DNA of 64,000 bases, taken from Corticium candelabrum. Taxonomy: Eukaryota > Porifera > Homoscleromorpha > Homosclerophorida > Plakinidae. This document shows positions 51,790-63,818 of the stretch, one piece after another. The DNA lies in assembly GCF_963422355.1 (NCBI RefSeq), contig NC_085098.1, positions 5,411,765 to 5,475,764 of the forward strand. Direction: 5' to 3'. The number at the start of each line of letters is the position of its first letter. The first letter of the stretch is position 1. The notes beneath the pieces were generated by a model, which saw nothing but the letters and a program-made list of their open reading frames with translations, was not told the origin of the DNA and did not search any database. Made by a program: the position numbers and the translations under genes.

Positions 51790-53240
51790 CAAATGAAGAA
51801 GCACTAGAACTGCAAACCCTCGGCCCGTATGCACCTTGAAGGTAATTAGTCGCGCTTACAATACCAATTAACCGCCACGCACAGCGAAAGTATAGAGCAA
51901 ATACGAAAACCAGCTTTCGGTTAGATAGATACAAAAGAAGCAGCACTGATTTTCAGTGAACAAACCACGATTTCATGCACCTACAATGTTTTGGGCTTTC
52001 AGAAGATGACACTATTGATGGAACAAGCATAATGTTACAACCCCTTTGCTCTCTAGACGTCTAGTTCTTTGTGCAACTTCTAGGCGTCTGATTGTTTGTG
52101 CAGCTTTTGAAGTCGTAATGAGCCACTATTGGGCGGTTATAGGCGTGGCATAGGTAACTCCAGAGCCAAAACAAGATTAGATGTGGGAAAACATGAACGT
52201 TACAAATGTAGCTAGATTAGGCGTTGTTTTTAAGTGCTAAACCCTTACGTACAACAAAAGAAACAGCTCGCCACCGATTTTCCAGCTCACAACAATCTAG
52301 ACGTCTGGTTGTTTGTGCAGCTTCTCTGGACATCTGGTTGTTGTCGTAATGGGGGAAAACATGCACGTTTCAAATGTAGATCAGGTTGTTTCGAAGTGCT
52401 GGAACAAGCCAAATGTTACAAGTCGGGTAGCCTCGACGCGCCTTACGTGATAAAGTAACGCGCGTGATCATTGCTCTGTTTGTTGGTGGGCAAGTTACAA
52501 ATGTAGAGCAAAACAATCAGCTCACCACCGATTTTCCAGCTCACAAGAATGTAACGTCTGGTTGTTTCTGCAGATTTTTTAGGTATCTGTTTGTTTGTAT
52601 AGCCTCTCTAGACGTCCGGTTGTTTGTGCAGCTTCTCTAGACGTCTGGTAGTTGTTGTAATGGGGGAAAACATGCATGTTACAAATGTAGTTATTTCGAA
52701 GCGCTGGAACAAGCCAAATGTTACAAGTCGGAGAGCCTCGACGCTAGGCCAGCTGGCAATCTTCGCCTTACGTGATGAAGTAACGGGCGTGATCATTGTT
52801 CTGTTTGTCGGTGGGAAACATACGTTGCGAATGTAGAGCAAAACAAGCAGCTCGCCACCGATTTTCCAGCTTACAAGAATGTAAAAGTCTCGTTCTTTTG
52901 TGCAGCTTTTTAGGCGTCTCTTTGTTTGTGCCGTTTCTCTAGCTAGACGTCTGGTTGTTGCCTAGTAGCAGCTACCAAACAAAGAGAAGTGGAGCCTCAT
53001 GATGACAGCACGTTCGTCTATTGGTCTGTAATGACACTACTTCTCGTCCATTGGTTGGAATAGCTTCATGTACATCTGCGCTAATCGACTATATACCGGT
53101 ATACGGTCGTTGGGTCGGTCATCGAACGATTACTATACCCTTAGCCCGGAAATCCGGGCCTCGAGTAATGAGGCTCACATCCTCTGCATCTCCTTGATAC
53201 GTAGATTGGGTCTTCGGTTTCCTTTTTGTACGCCAATAGC
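51790..53240. repeat. Insert with 250-330-bp tandem repeats
   Basis: A block foreign to Gypsy coding sequence, between the gag zinc knuckle and protease. The phrase CCACCGATTTTCCAGCT recurs at about 52270, 52525 and 52857, each followed by motifs such as GTCTGGTTGTTTGTGCAG. At least three imperfect units are visible. No protein is predicted. Confidence 0.65.
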
Positions 53241-54030
53241 CTTCGTGCTATCTTTCACGTTATCTCGTTGCTTTTCCTACACGCTTTAGCGATATGGCCC
53301 TTCGTCTTGCAGAACAGACACGTGTAGTTTTTTTAACCTACACTTGGTTGGGTCTTAACCATGTCATTGCAACGATAACATGCCTTATCCAAAGTACGCA
53401 ACGATCCTGATTGGCTGCCGCTGCTTGTGGTCGCCCTCTTGACAGCAAATGTCGTCAACGGTGGCTTGGAATTTTCACTAGCGGCGTGTCGTGTCGACTC
53501 CCCATGGAGGTGTTTTGTCTCCGCTCTGGCTGTCTCAGCAGCTTGTGCAATCCGCAGAGCCTTTTCCAGGGTTAGCTCTGCCTCAGCTAAAAGCGTCTGC
53601 TGTATATTCTCGTGTAGCAACCCACATACTAATTGATCGCGTAATGCAGTATTGAGCTGCTCACCGAAGTCACAATGTTTGGCGAGGCGTCGCAGCTCCG
53701 AAATGTACTAGACAGCAATATTCTCGCCTTCCCGCTGCACTCGCTTATAAAAGCGAAAATGCGATGACGATAATTGTCGATTCACAGTGGTCCTGCAATA
53801 GCTTGAAGAGCGTATCCAACGATTTGTCTTGAGGCGCCGCCGGTCGTACATACCAAATTCTTTAGTAACGTGTACGTCGTTGTGCCCATCGACGTCAGAA
53901 GAACAGCTATCTTCTTGTCGTCACCCGTGATTCTATTTGCCGTGCAATAAAGCAAGAATTGTTCTTTGTAGTCTTCGACATTAGCTACGCCCACGTTGAA
54001 CTCGCAAAGTTTCCCATGTCGAGCCGCCAT
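53241..54030 (-). pseudogene. Gypsy gag remnant
   Basis: Minus strand from ATG near 54030 (FNVGVANVEDYKEQFLLYC, DDKKIAVLLTSMG), with a break near 53780. It continues through RIAQAAETARAE to two zinc knuckles near 53390-53260 (CYRCND; CLFCKTKGHIAKAC). Several stops; not functional. Confidence 0.75.
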
Positions 54031-54229
54031 CCTCGTCGCCAGTGTAATATGTGTTATAACAGTCGTAAGCTACGTCCCAGATCGGCAAGGTATCACACAC
54101 TATCAGTCTATTGCTATGCTCAGGCTCTAACCCAACAGTAATACAACAAGTGCTAACAGTCACTTATCTAGGCAATATATCACACGCCAAAGTACGCATA
54201 CTTACCAATCCATGTACCAGTCTACCACA

Positions 54230-54880
<651 letters not shown>

Positions 54881-54944
54881 ACAAGCAATGCATATGTTCG
54901 TCACTTTAGTTCCATCGATCACTCGGCATCTGACATGAGAGTCA

Positions 54945-55764
54945 CACTGGCGGATCTAAAGGGGGTTCCGGAACCCCTAAAATTTTATGTGACGTCATCA
55001 CGCGGCGATAACCACGTACCCGCAGTCGGACAGTACGAGTGAGTCGTACGGTACTCTTACTCTTTTTGTAGCCTACTAAACGCGAACATCGGACACAATG
55101 CGCCAATTCAGCACATGGAAGAACGTGCTGAACGGCTTCACATCGTCAGTTGACATCTTTGTTTGGCTGCCCTAGCTAGAAAGTCGTCGCTTGAAAGAAG
55201 CTAGCAATTTCAGACTTCAAGTTGCCAAGACATTCAAAAAAGGTTGCGAAGGCTTCTTTCTGTAAAATCGAGGCATTTCAGGCTTGCAGTCAGGAAAAAG
55301 GTGTGGCTGATGCGGCTCTGTGTGAGCCGCGCCCCCACTTTTTCCGGGACTTGAAGGCTAAGAGTTCTAGTTGAAATCAAACCGTGGATTTTTAATTGGC
55401 CCAGCTCGAACACCACCATTTCGTTACTTCCTTGCGATGATAATGTTTCAAAGTAGTTATTTTCCATCTCATGAAAATATATTTGATGGTCACAACATCA
55501 CAATTTCATGAAACCATATATGTCGATCTATAGAAGCTTTTGTCGAAAGAAGAGAAAGAGCGGTAACATTTGCCTGTCTAGCGAAGGACATGTAGGCTTG
55601 CGAAGTCAATTCAAATTGTCCGGTACTGTAGATTCATTAATTAACGCATACTTCCGTTCTATGGTATAGCTGATTAAATAGCTAATTTATATCTGGAGGC
55701 GTGACTGATCCTAACCTTTGTGATGTCACGGAACCCCCATCCGAATATCCTGAATCCGCCCCTG
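54945..55764. mobile_element. 820-bp hAT-like MITE
   Basis: Ends CACTGGCGGATCTAAAGGGG and, inverted, CAGGGGCGGATTCAGG share a CA--GGCGGAT core and an internal GGGGGTTCC block. It is flanked on both sides by AGTCA (54940-54944 and 55765-55769), a 5-bp duplication as in some hAT families. No transposase inside. Confidence 0.7.
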
Positions 55765-55769
55765 AGTCA

Positions 55770-56120
55770 TGGTAATAGACAGAATGTGGTCATCACACAG
55801 TGCCACCAGAAAATTAAGAGAGGAAAAGTGGATTTCTATACTGAACACTTGTTGGCCTCTAGACATGAATCTAAAAACAGATAGTCTCTATTGATGTAAT
55901 CCTAGAGTCTGATTAGTAGGTAGCCCTTTGTACCATTGTTTCTAGTCATTTTCAAATAGTCACCTGAAGAAGGCATAGGTGGCTGAAACGTTGTGACAAA
56001 TATTCCTTCTTGGTGTATGATTTCGCAGAGTAGCTACTTTGTCTAACTTCCCACTGGCCTATTTCAGCTACAACTGCGGTGGAAGACGTGACTGTTGATA
56101 CTTCCCAACGCTGTACCCCA
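55770..56120. other. Spacer
   Basis: No gene recognised. Confidence 0.5.
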
Positions 56121-56123
56121 GGC

Positions 56124-56160
<37 letters not shown>
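56121..56160. repeat. (ACAG)n tract, 5' side of the REL LINE
   Basis: 40 bp of CAGA repeats just before the LINE; a matching tract closes its 3' side. Confidence 0.95.
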
Positions 56161-57115
56161 CCGGATGTTGGTAGAAAGCGTTCAAATTTTGCGCTTCGCC
56201 GTTTCTGCTTGGAATGATCGTTTTCTGTCAATCTGTCTCGTATCTGTTACGTTCACGATCCAAAACTCCTCCCAAGTGCTTTCATCGCCCGCTTGAACCT
56301 TGTTCAATGCACGTTTTGTAAACGGGGGTATCTGAAGTTGAATCAACATGTTTCTCAGTGTTGTGATGGTAAATCTTCGTCTTCTGGTGGTCAAAGTTCT
56401 AGCGAAGATCATACTAGTTGTACGGTATCCGTAGGCGCCTCGCATTCGTGAGTAACACGTCCAACGGAGTTTTCAGACCGTCTACTGAAACGTCGAGTCC
56501 TAGCTAGACAATACGTATTTGTTGAAACCCTAGCTGTTATGGAAGTAAACATGCAAATTTCCTAGTAGTTTAGATTACGTATCTAGGCCTGGTATAGGTA
56601 GTCGTCGTTTTGCGATCGTGATCAAGACAATTGAAATGTACAGTCTAGGTATGCACTCAGTTCCGTTGTAACGACAGTGGTATGGTATTTACTGACATAG
56701 AAATTGATATCGGCAAACATTGGCTATCAACAGTGTTAGATGCAGCACAGTGTAGTAAAGGATTGATCATACATGTACTGTAAGTATGGGACGTGTGAAT
56801 AGTTGACTATAGGTGGCATTCAACTCCTGAAGGTGTTTCTTGGTTGTCAAGTACACACAATCCCTAGCTACAATACAAAAGGATGGGGCGACGGAAGTTC
56901 ATGAAACATTTTCTTCGCCGTTTGGTCACTTGCACGAATCGTTCCTAGACTCATCTGATGGTAAATCTTCGTCTTCTGGTGGTCAAAGTTCTAGCGAAGA
57001 TCATACTAGTTGTACGGTATCCGTAGGCGCCTCGCGTTCACGAAAACGAATTTTTAAGGTAGGTCCTATCATGGAACGTGGTCGTGGGGAGGAGAAATTT
57101 GAGATTTGTGTGTAC

Positions 57116-57154
<39 letters not shown>

Positions 57155-60100
57155 CCAAAAGCTCGATAGAGAGCCATATAGTACCCACGCCCATTTCTGT
57201 TGTGCGACCCGGACTAGAAGCCTCGCTACGCTCGGCAATTACACGTGTTGCGTCGACCCCTGGCGAAAAGAATGTCCCACTAAGAGTCTCTGTGTTGCCG
57301 CCTTCGCCTACAGCACCTAGTCACCTTGCTAGCCAAGATGGGTCTGCAACTCTACCATTCCGCAATGTCAATCTGAAACCCCTGTCAATTCCGAGTCTGC
57401 GGCATGGAGTCTCATCGCGGACCTAAACACTAACGATATCCTTAAGGCCACACCTCCAAGAGTTGTTCAAACAATCAATACTGCAGTAAGAGCTCTCTTC
57501 CAAGATTGCTGTGCAATCGCTCTTTAAAAAATACATACAGTCCTGGTGATGAAGTGGCATGGAAGTTGCTTTTTCTTATCCTTCCCATGATTCTCACGCC
57601 TTTGGTTAGAGGATGGAAACATGGTCTTCGTGATGTCGAAATAAGGTACCTAAAATTTTTTAATTGGCAGTGATCTGAGCTGCTTCATCTAAATGAGTCA
57701 TCAACAAAGAAGACCGTTCATGACAGCGAGGGAGCTCGGAGAGCTGCTGCCCGACTGGTGAAATGTGGAGAGCTTTCAAGAACTTCAAGGATACTAAATA
57801 GCAAAGGCTTAATTAGCTCCTGCCTCGGAAGACACCACCACAAAGCTATCCTCTAAGCATTCGTCAAGAGTTAATGACTTAGATGTTCCGTCCACGTCTC
57901 AAGAAACAATTAATTTGTCCAGCTCAGTGTTGCGCAATGCTATTCGAAGAACACCAAGAGGCTTGGGGGCTGGCCTTTCAGGCTGGCGTTTAGAGCATTT
58001 GAAAGTTTTACTAACAATTGAGTGCACAGCAGATCGCCTTCTATCTGCTTGTTTAGCCATGGCCAAGGGCATATTGCCTCCTACTGCAGTTACTCTCTTT
58101 TCCTCATCTCGGCTAATGGCTCTGCCCAAATCCTATGGTGACATTCGACCTATCGCAGTTGGTGAAGTCCTACGGCGTTTAACAGCTCGAGCTATATGCT
58201 AACAGAAGAAGGAAGTGTTTTCAAGATTTTTCAGCCCTATCCAACATGGTGTGGCTACAGAGTGTGGCACTGAGCTCATTACCCATCATATTGAGCTTCT
58301 CCTCAAACATAATCCGGACTGGGTGGTGCTGAAAACTGACGTCAAAATGCTTTTTTGTTCCATTAGCAGACAGCAAATTATGAAGCAGATAGCCAAATCA
58401 TTTCCAGACGTCTATAATCATGTTGTTCAGATGTACCAGAAAGTTAGTCCACTGGTCTTCATCCAAAGTTCTACTCCAGTCATAACCGGATCTGCTGAGG
58501 GGGTTCATCAAGGTGCACGTGACCCCTTGGGTCCGATTCTCTTTGCGCTTCAGCGATTTATTCCGATCTCATCAATTTGCAAGAAGAGCATTCAAAGGTC
58601 TGCTTCCTCGTCTACCTGGATGATGCCTTCATCATGGGCCATCCTTCTGACATTCAACCTGCCTTTCAAGCGCTGAAACAAAAGTTTTCTGCTATTGGTT
58701 TGTCCATCGCCGACCACAAGTGTGAGATCTATTGCCCTTCAAGTTCTACTTTTTAAGAAAGCTTTGACAACACATCAGTGTCTCATGATGGAATCATCAT
58801 TTTGGGCACACCCATCGGCACAAAATCGCATGTCGTCTCCTCTTGCCTAGACATATCATAGTCTAACTTTTCTTTGTGTGACGAATTTGTTAAATTGGGA
58901 GACGTGCAAAGTGCTACGCTGCTCCTAAAAGGCTCTCACGTTCCCTGCCTGAATCACCTGGCACACTCAATTTGTCCTGAGTCACTCACAAAAGCTGCTA
59001 AAACACACGATTCCCAGACACGAATCACATTCTGCCGCATTCTTGGACTCGACTTGATTGAGGATCAAAAGTGGCACCAAGTCGTTTTGCCTATTAGGCT
59101 AGGTGGTTTTGGTATGACTTCTTTGGCCGCAGGGAGCCAACCTGCTTTTGTTGCTTCTTGGTGTCATGCAACAGCCGAGTTACCACTTCGCTTTCCTTCT
59201 CTTATTTTTGCCATAGACAGGTTTGTCATCTCACCGAGGCAAGCCTTAGGTAAAGCATTCACGCAGTCCATTTCTGTAGGAGAGACTGTTTCTTCTCTTC
59301 TTTCATCCACTGAGAAGATTCAACATCAGCTATACACAGCCATTGCTAAACACGAGGCTGATCAGTTGATCAGTGAAGCCCCCACAGCTCGTGACGTCGC
59401 ACGGGTTTGCTACTCAAAAGGAAAAGGAGCTGTAGCTTGGTTAAACGCAATCCCATCTTTAGAAGTGTTTGCACTTGATAACCACGAATTTCGTTTGGCG
59501 ACCTTCTTGAGATTGGGCTTGTTCACCCAACTTTCCTACTGGATGACCACATGTAACTGTGGAGCCACCCTAGATGGCAGTAGGTGTACCATCTGTTAAC
59601 ATGTAAATCTGATGGTGGGCCAGTTTGGTCACATGAAGCCATAGCATCAGCTTGGTCTGACTGTCTGCGAGAGCTAAATGTGCACCACCGAAAAGAGCCA
59701 CGACATCGCTATTCAAATTCAAATGATAGACCAGACATTGTGGCATTTGACCCCGACAAGGGTTGCAACGTTGACCTGGATATAGCTCTGGCACACCCTT
59801 GGAGCTCTGATATTTTTCCAAGGTCATCTGAGTCAGATGGTGCTGCTGCAGAAAAAAGAGAAGAGAGGAAGAAGGCAAAATATGCAACCCTAGGGAAATC
59901 TACCAGGTGGATCAACAGTCAGTTTCATTCCCTTAGTTATAGAACATTTTGGACGATGGGGTGAGATGGGAAAAAAACTTTCTGGAAAGGCTAGCCCAGG
60001 AGTCACGTGATGAACTTGGTCGACCTAACGCTGCTGAGTTTCTAGACATCTGGAGAAAGAGATTCTCAATTCAACTTCAGAAGTGCAACGCAAAGGTCAT

Positions 60101-60332
60101 CATGAGAAAATCTCAGCTCTGACAAATGACATTGACTGTACTGTAGATTGCTCTATCCTGTTTTTCAGCCATTAAGTTGACTCCGGGTAGTCCGCATTGT
60201 TCTCTTTTAAGTGTTACATGTTTGTTTGTTTTAAAATCTAGTCCTAGTAAACTCTCGTAGTTACAGAACTTTATATAGTTACCTTGCTAGCATTGTATTA
60301 TAGATTTATATTTGAAATAAATGTTATTTAAC
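56161..60332 (+). mobile_element. REL-type LINE between (ACAG)n tracts
   Basis: A plus-strand non-LTR retrotransposon with an N-terminal zinc finger, reverse transcriptase and C-terminal nuclease. (ACAG)n lies on both sides (56121-56160, 60333-60390). Coding content is listed separately. Confidence 0.75.
56290..60130 (+). pseudogene. LINE ORF: C2HC finger, RT, REL nuclease
   Basis: N-terminal finger (CTFCKRGYLKLNQHVSQC, about 56308-56361), then a Ser-rich segment that also occurs, almost unchanged, at 56958-57035. Reverse transcriptase: GLGAGLSGWRLEHLK (57965), GDIRPIAVGEVLRRLTAR (58140), QHGVATECG and VLKTDVKMLF (58240-58350), GARDPLGPILFAL (58520). C-terminal Cys/His cluster (CNCGATLDGSRC...HLLTC, 59550-59600) and a nuclease PD...D (RPDIVAFDPDKGCNVDLDIA, 59730-59790). 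It ends with IWRKRFSIQLQKCNAKV near 60060-60110. Many frameshifts and stops, e.g. after RAIC at 58201. The domain set fits REL-nuclease clades (R2/NeSL type); the exact clade is open. Confidence 0.8.
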
Positions 60333-60333
60333 G

Positions 60334-60390
<57 letters not shown>
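60333..60390. repeat. (ACAG)n tract, 3' side of the REL LINE
   Basis: About 56 bp of GACA repeats following TTATTTAACG; a shorter tract is at 60570-60598. Confidence 0.95.
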
Positions 60391-60395
<5 letters not shown>

Positions 60396-60639
60396 ATTTG
60401 AGACTGGGATGATACTTTTAGACATTCAGAATTAACTCTATTTATTAATTGTTGTTGTTGTTGTTTCCTACAAATGCTTTTGTATCAGACTGTCCCATGT
60501 GGGATATCGTAGTAGCTGCACCTTCATGTGGAGTTAAAAGCTCTTTATCAACAGTGAAATACCTTTGACAGACAGACTGACAGACAGACAGACAGACTTC
60601 ATCGAGTCTTTACTGAATGTTGGTTTACAGGATATCAAC

Positions 60640-61455
60640 AAATGGTTGAATTATTGGAAACTAGCTGTCATGCAATGCCAGCAAATGTGAAATGATGTTG
60701 TTGTCATTAAAAAATCTCAAAGTATTTCATGCAGTTATTTTGAGTGAAACCCTAGGATCTGTAACGTGCCATAAACATCTGGGTGTCATGATCCAACAGA
60801 AACTTTCATGGCATACACAAGTCAATGTTATGTGCAGCAATGCTAATCGTTTGCTTGCAGGCTTACTACGCTGTTTGAAATCAAAGCTTCCATTGGGTTG
60901 TTTATGCCACTATTGTGCTAGAATATGCATCAACAGCATGGTCTGGTCTTCCAACCTTGTTGTGCACTCAATTGCAGAGTTCAAAATACAGCTGCAAGGG
61001 TGGTAACTGGCTTACCAAGATCTACTTCACTTGCGCGGTTACACCAGGAGACCGGTTGACCTAGCTTTCCTTAGTGCAAGAAGGGAAGTTGCTTCTGTGT
61101 TCCTAATACGGAGAATTATCAATGGTTCTGTACCTAACCACTTGATCGATAGCTAGCCACTGGAGAACAGAGAGTCTGTGCATAGCCATGGCACGAGATA
61201 CTCATGTCAGTTTAATCTGCCAAGAGCAATGACTAATGTTGTCCGTTGTTCTTCTCTATATTTTGCTTATAACCGTTGGAACACTCTTCGTGTATCATTA
61301 CACAATCTTTTTGTTGACTCTTTTAAAATACAAGTCTTAATTGTCGTTTTTGTCGTAATATTGATTGTGTCTAGTTGTTCATTACGTGCTTGTATTTCCA
61401 TTTGCAGAAATGCTTTTGATACTAGCTTACGCTATTAGGCTGTTACTTGCGCAAT
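60640..61455 (+). pseudogene. LINE 3' fragment (CR1/Jockey-like RT tail)
   Basis: Encodes HKHLGVMIQQKLSWHTQV, the conserved end of the reverse transcriptase thumb region in many APE LINEs. ARREVASVFLIRRIING and HSHGTRYSCQFNLPRAMTN follow, with WNTLRVSL close to the end. Several frame breaks. It ends directly in the pentamer array at 61456. Confidence 0.72.
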
Positions 61456-61557
61456 ACAATACAATACAATAGAATACAAGACAATACAATTCAATACAAT
61501 ACAATACAATACAATACAATACAATACAATACAATACAATACAATACAATACAATAC
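61456..61557. repeat. (AATAC)n pentanucleotide array
   Basis: About 20 units of ACAAT/AATAC, abutting the LINE fragment, consistent with a LINE 3' tail. Confidence 0.95.
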
Positions 61558-61683
61558 GTAAAGTACTGTCAATAGCCTAATTCATAGCCGTGAAGGTGAC
61601 AAATGTTAAAACAATATGTTCTGTCATGGCTGCATGAAATTTCTCTTGGCACGGAGATGCTTTCAGAAGTTGTTCATTTGATT

Positions 61684-61917
61684 AAACTTTTCTACAGTAT
61701 TTCTGTTACCATGCACCTCTACTGCTAAGAGAACATTTTCAACACTTAGGAGACTGAAGACATATCTGAGAAAAATATAGTGTATGCTAGAGTCAGGCAG
61801 GACTAAATCATGTCTCTCTATGCACAAGGACAGAACAGATAAGATTGATCTAGATGAAATAGCAAATTCCTTTGTAAATGTTACCGAGAGGAGAAGAAAC
61901 TATTTTGGTCATGTTTT
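61684..61917 (+). pseudogene. hAT transposase C-terminal relic
   Basis: Translation gives LPCTSTAKRTFSTLRRLKTY then, after a stop, MHKDRTDKIDLDEIA and ERRRNYFG. This is the C-terminal dimerisation region of hAT transposases (ERSFS-LRR-K-YLR pattern). Only the tail remains, with a stop. It could derive from an autonomous partner of the hAT-like elements in this window, but nothing links them directly. Confidence 0.65.
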
Positions 61918-62394
61918 TTGTTAGTTGTTATTTGTACAGTATAAAAACGGTAGCGATGTATCTAAAGTTAAACTCAGTAGTTCCTTGCCCTTACTGTTAG
62001 AATGTGATGTTCGTGACAGAGTGAGACAACCAAACAAACAGTGTACAGCTATATATTTTAGTTTGATCTGTCTGTTAGAGATTTACTTAGTTTTAGAATA
62101 GTATCTTATTATTGTGAGTGCTTTCTTTCACAGGCAGCTTGATCAAGATATATACAGTCATATACACAAACACCCAATCAATTGACAGTGACTTGGTGTA
62201 TATTTCAATTTATTTTCTTTGTGTGTTTTTAGCCCCCCCCCCCCCCAATAATCTATCGACTTGCTGGCGTCCTTCCAAACTTATACTCAAACAAATCAAC
62301 AAAAAGAGAAAATGGCATTCAAGGTTTGCTCAACGAATGATAACTGACATATTACCAGAGTTGGTTTAGCTCATGCCACCACACAGTGTGCATG
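61918..62394. other. Spacer with poly-C run
   Basis: No gene recognised. A run of 14 C at about 62233-62246. Confidence 0.45.
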
Positions 62395-62395
62395 A

Positions 62396-62835
62396 TTATA
62401 GCAGGATTTGTGAAGGGTCAATTGGCTACGGAAAACTGGGCGCAAGTACAATAGCAAAAATATAATAGCATTAAACATGTATGTCACGCTTTACAAGCAA
62501 ACAACTTTGAAGTTGAAAAGTTATTTGAAAGATGAAACACGTGGCACCATGCACTGCAACTGTGTTTAGTTTGATCAACTTAGGTTACAGTAAATGGTAT
62601 TAAATACATTGCGTTGTGAAATATGCAACACACTGGGTACAGTGACATGGCTGAGTGAAGATCAAGACTTAAGAGTTTCTAAGAGGGAAGTCACATGTTA
62701 CTAAATATAATATACATGCATGCCATTTACAAATCGGAATCCTTGGACGACTGAATGACGTCAGGTTCAAAACTTTAATAGGACCGCAAAACGCTCTCGA
62801 AAACGGTTAGCACAAAATTAGTTAACAAAAAGTAC
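62396..62835. repeat. 440-bp duplicated segment, copy 1
   Basis: Matches 63377-63818 over its length with scattered substitutions and small indels (shared GCAGGATTTGT, CAATTGGCTACGGAAAACT, GGTTAGCACAAAA). Same orientation, about 980 bp apart. No protein recognised. Confidence 0.8.
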
Positions 62836-63376
62836 GTGAAATCAATGCTTTTAACAAGCAAACAGGGGCATCTTATAGTATGTATATAACAAAAAGACTA
62901 AACTAAGAGAAATCTGTGACAGGCAAAACGATCGATAAGAATAGTTTCTGAGGCGGCATGTTTCACGTATAGTCGATCATCGTTTCAGTGTCATGCTAAT
63001 CACCTGTTCAGGTGGTGTATCAAGCCCAGGACCTATACATGTCGTAGCCAATCAACGGTAAGAAGTCAGTGTATCATAAAGGGTCAATAGTTAAAATCCA
63101 TTCTTTGGTTATAGATCAACCTCCAGCTCTCAATCAGAAATCACTGGACAAAATAATTGTTTAAGGCAACCTAGTAGTAACTCTGACAGTAGATGTCCAT
63201 CATTTATGGATGACTGAACGCATTGTTTCAAAAGAAATTTGAGAAGTCTCGTAAGAATTAGTGTTGGAGAAAATCAATTCGAAGCGGAATATAGAGGAGA
63301 TAGAGAAGATAACTCTCAATCTCGTACTCGACGTGGTTCATCTTTTTCTCACTAGGGTCAGTCAGACACAGCGTGA

Positions 63377-63818
63377 TATAGCAGGATTTGTAAAGGGCCA
63401 ATTGGCTACGGAAAACTAGCTGGACGCAAGTACAATAGCAAAAATATAATAGCATTAGACATGTATGTCACACTTTACAAACAAACAACTTTGAAAAATA
63501 ATTTTGAAAATTTATTTGAAAGATGAAACTTGTGGTGCCATGCACTACAACTGTGTTTAGTTTGATCAACTCAGTTTACAGTAAAGGTTATTAAGTACAT
63601 TGCGTACTGTAGTGACATATGCAACACACTAGGTGCTGTGACATGGCTGAGTGAAGATCAAGACTTAAGACTTCTTAAGAGGGAGGTCACGTATTCCTAA
63701 ATAAAATCTACAATTCAATTGCATGCCATTTACGACAAAATGACGTTAGGTTCAAAACTTTGATAGAACCGGACAAGTCGTTCTCAATAACGGTTAGCAC
63801 AAAAAGTAATTAACATCA
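63377..63818. repeat. 440-bp duplicated segment, copy 2
   Basis: See 62396-62835. It ends at the acceptor-like ACATCAG that precedes a possible exon. Confidence 0.8.

Larger units (their letters stand above)
48461..54229 (-). mobile_element. Decayed Gypsy LTR retrotransposon with insert
   Basis: LTRs at 48461-48656 (196 bp) and 54043-54229 (187 bp), TG...CA ended, clearly diverged with several substitutions and indels. No target duplication remains. On the minus strand the primer-binding site after the 5' LTR (TGGCGACGAGGATGG, about 54028-54042) equals that of the Gypsy element at 18.7-20.8 kb, and a purine run (AAGGAGAAAGGAG) precedes the 3' LTR. An insert of about 1.5 kb separates gag from protease. 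Confidence 0.9.

Noticed and set aside
48461..54229. Endogenous retrovirus with an envelope gene
   Set aside because: After integrase only a short basic tail precedes the LTR; no envelope-like frame, so it is a Gypsy retrotransposon.
62396..63818. The 440-bp repeats as LTRs of a short retroelement
   Set aside because: No TG...CA ends, primer-binding site, purine tract or target duplication seen.
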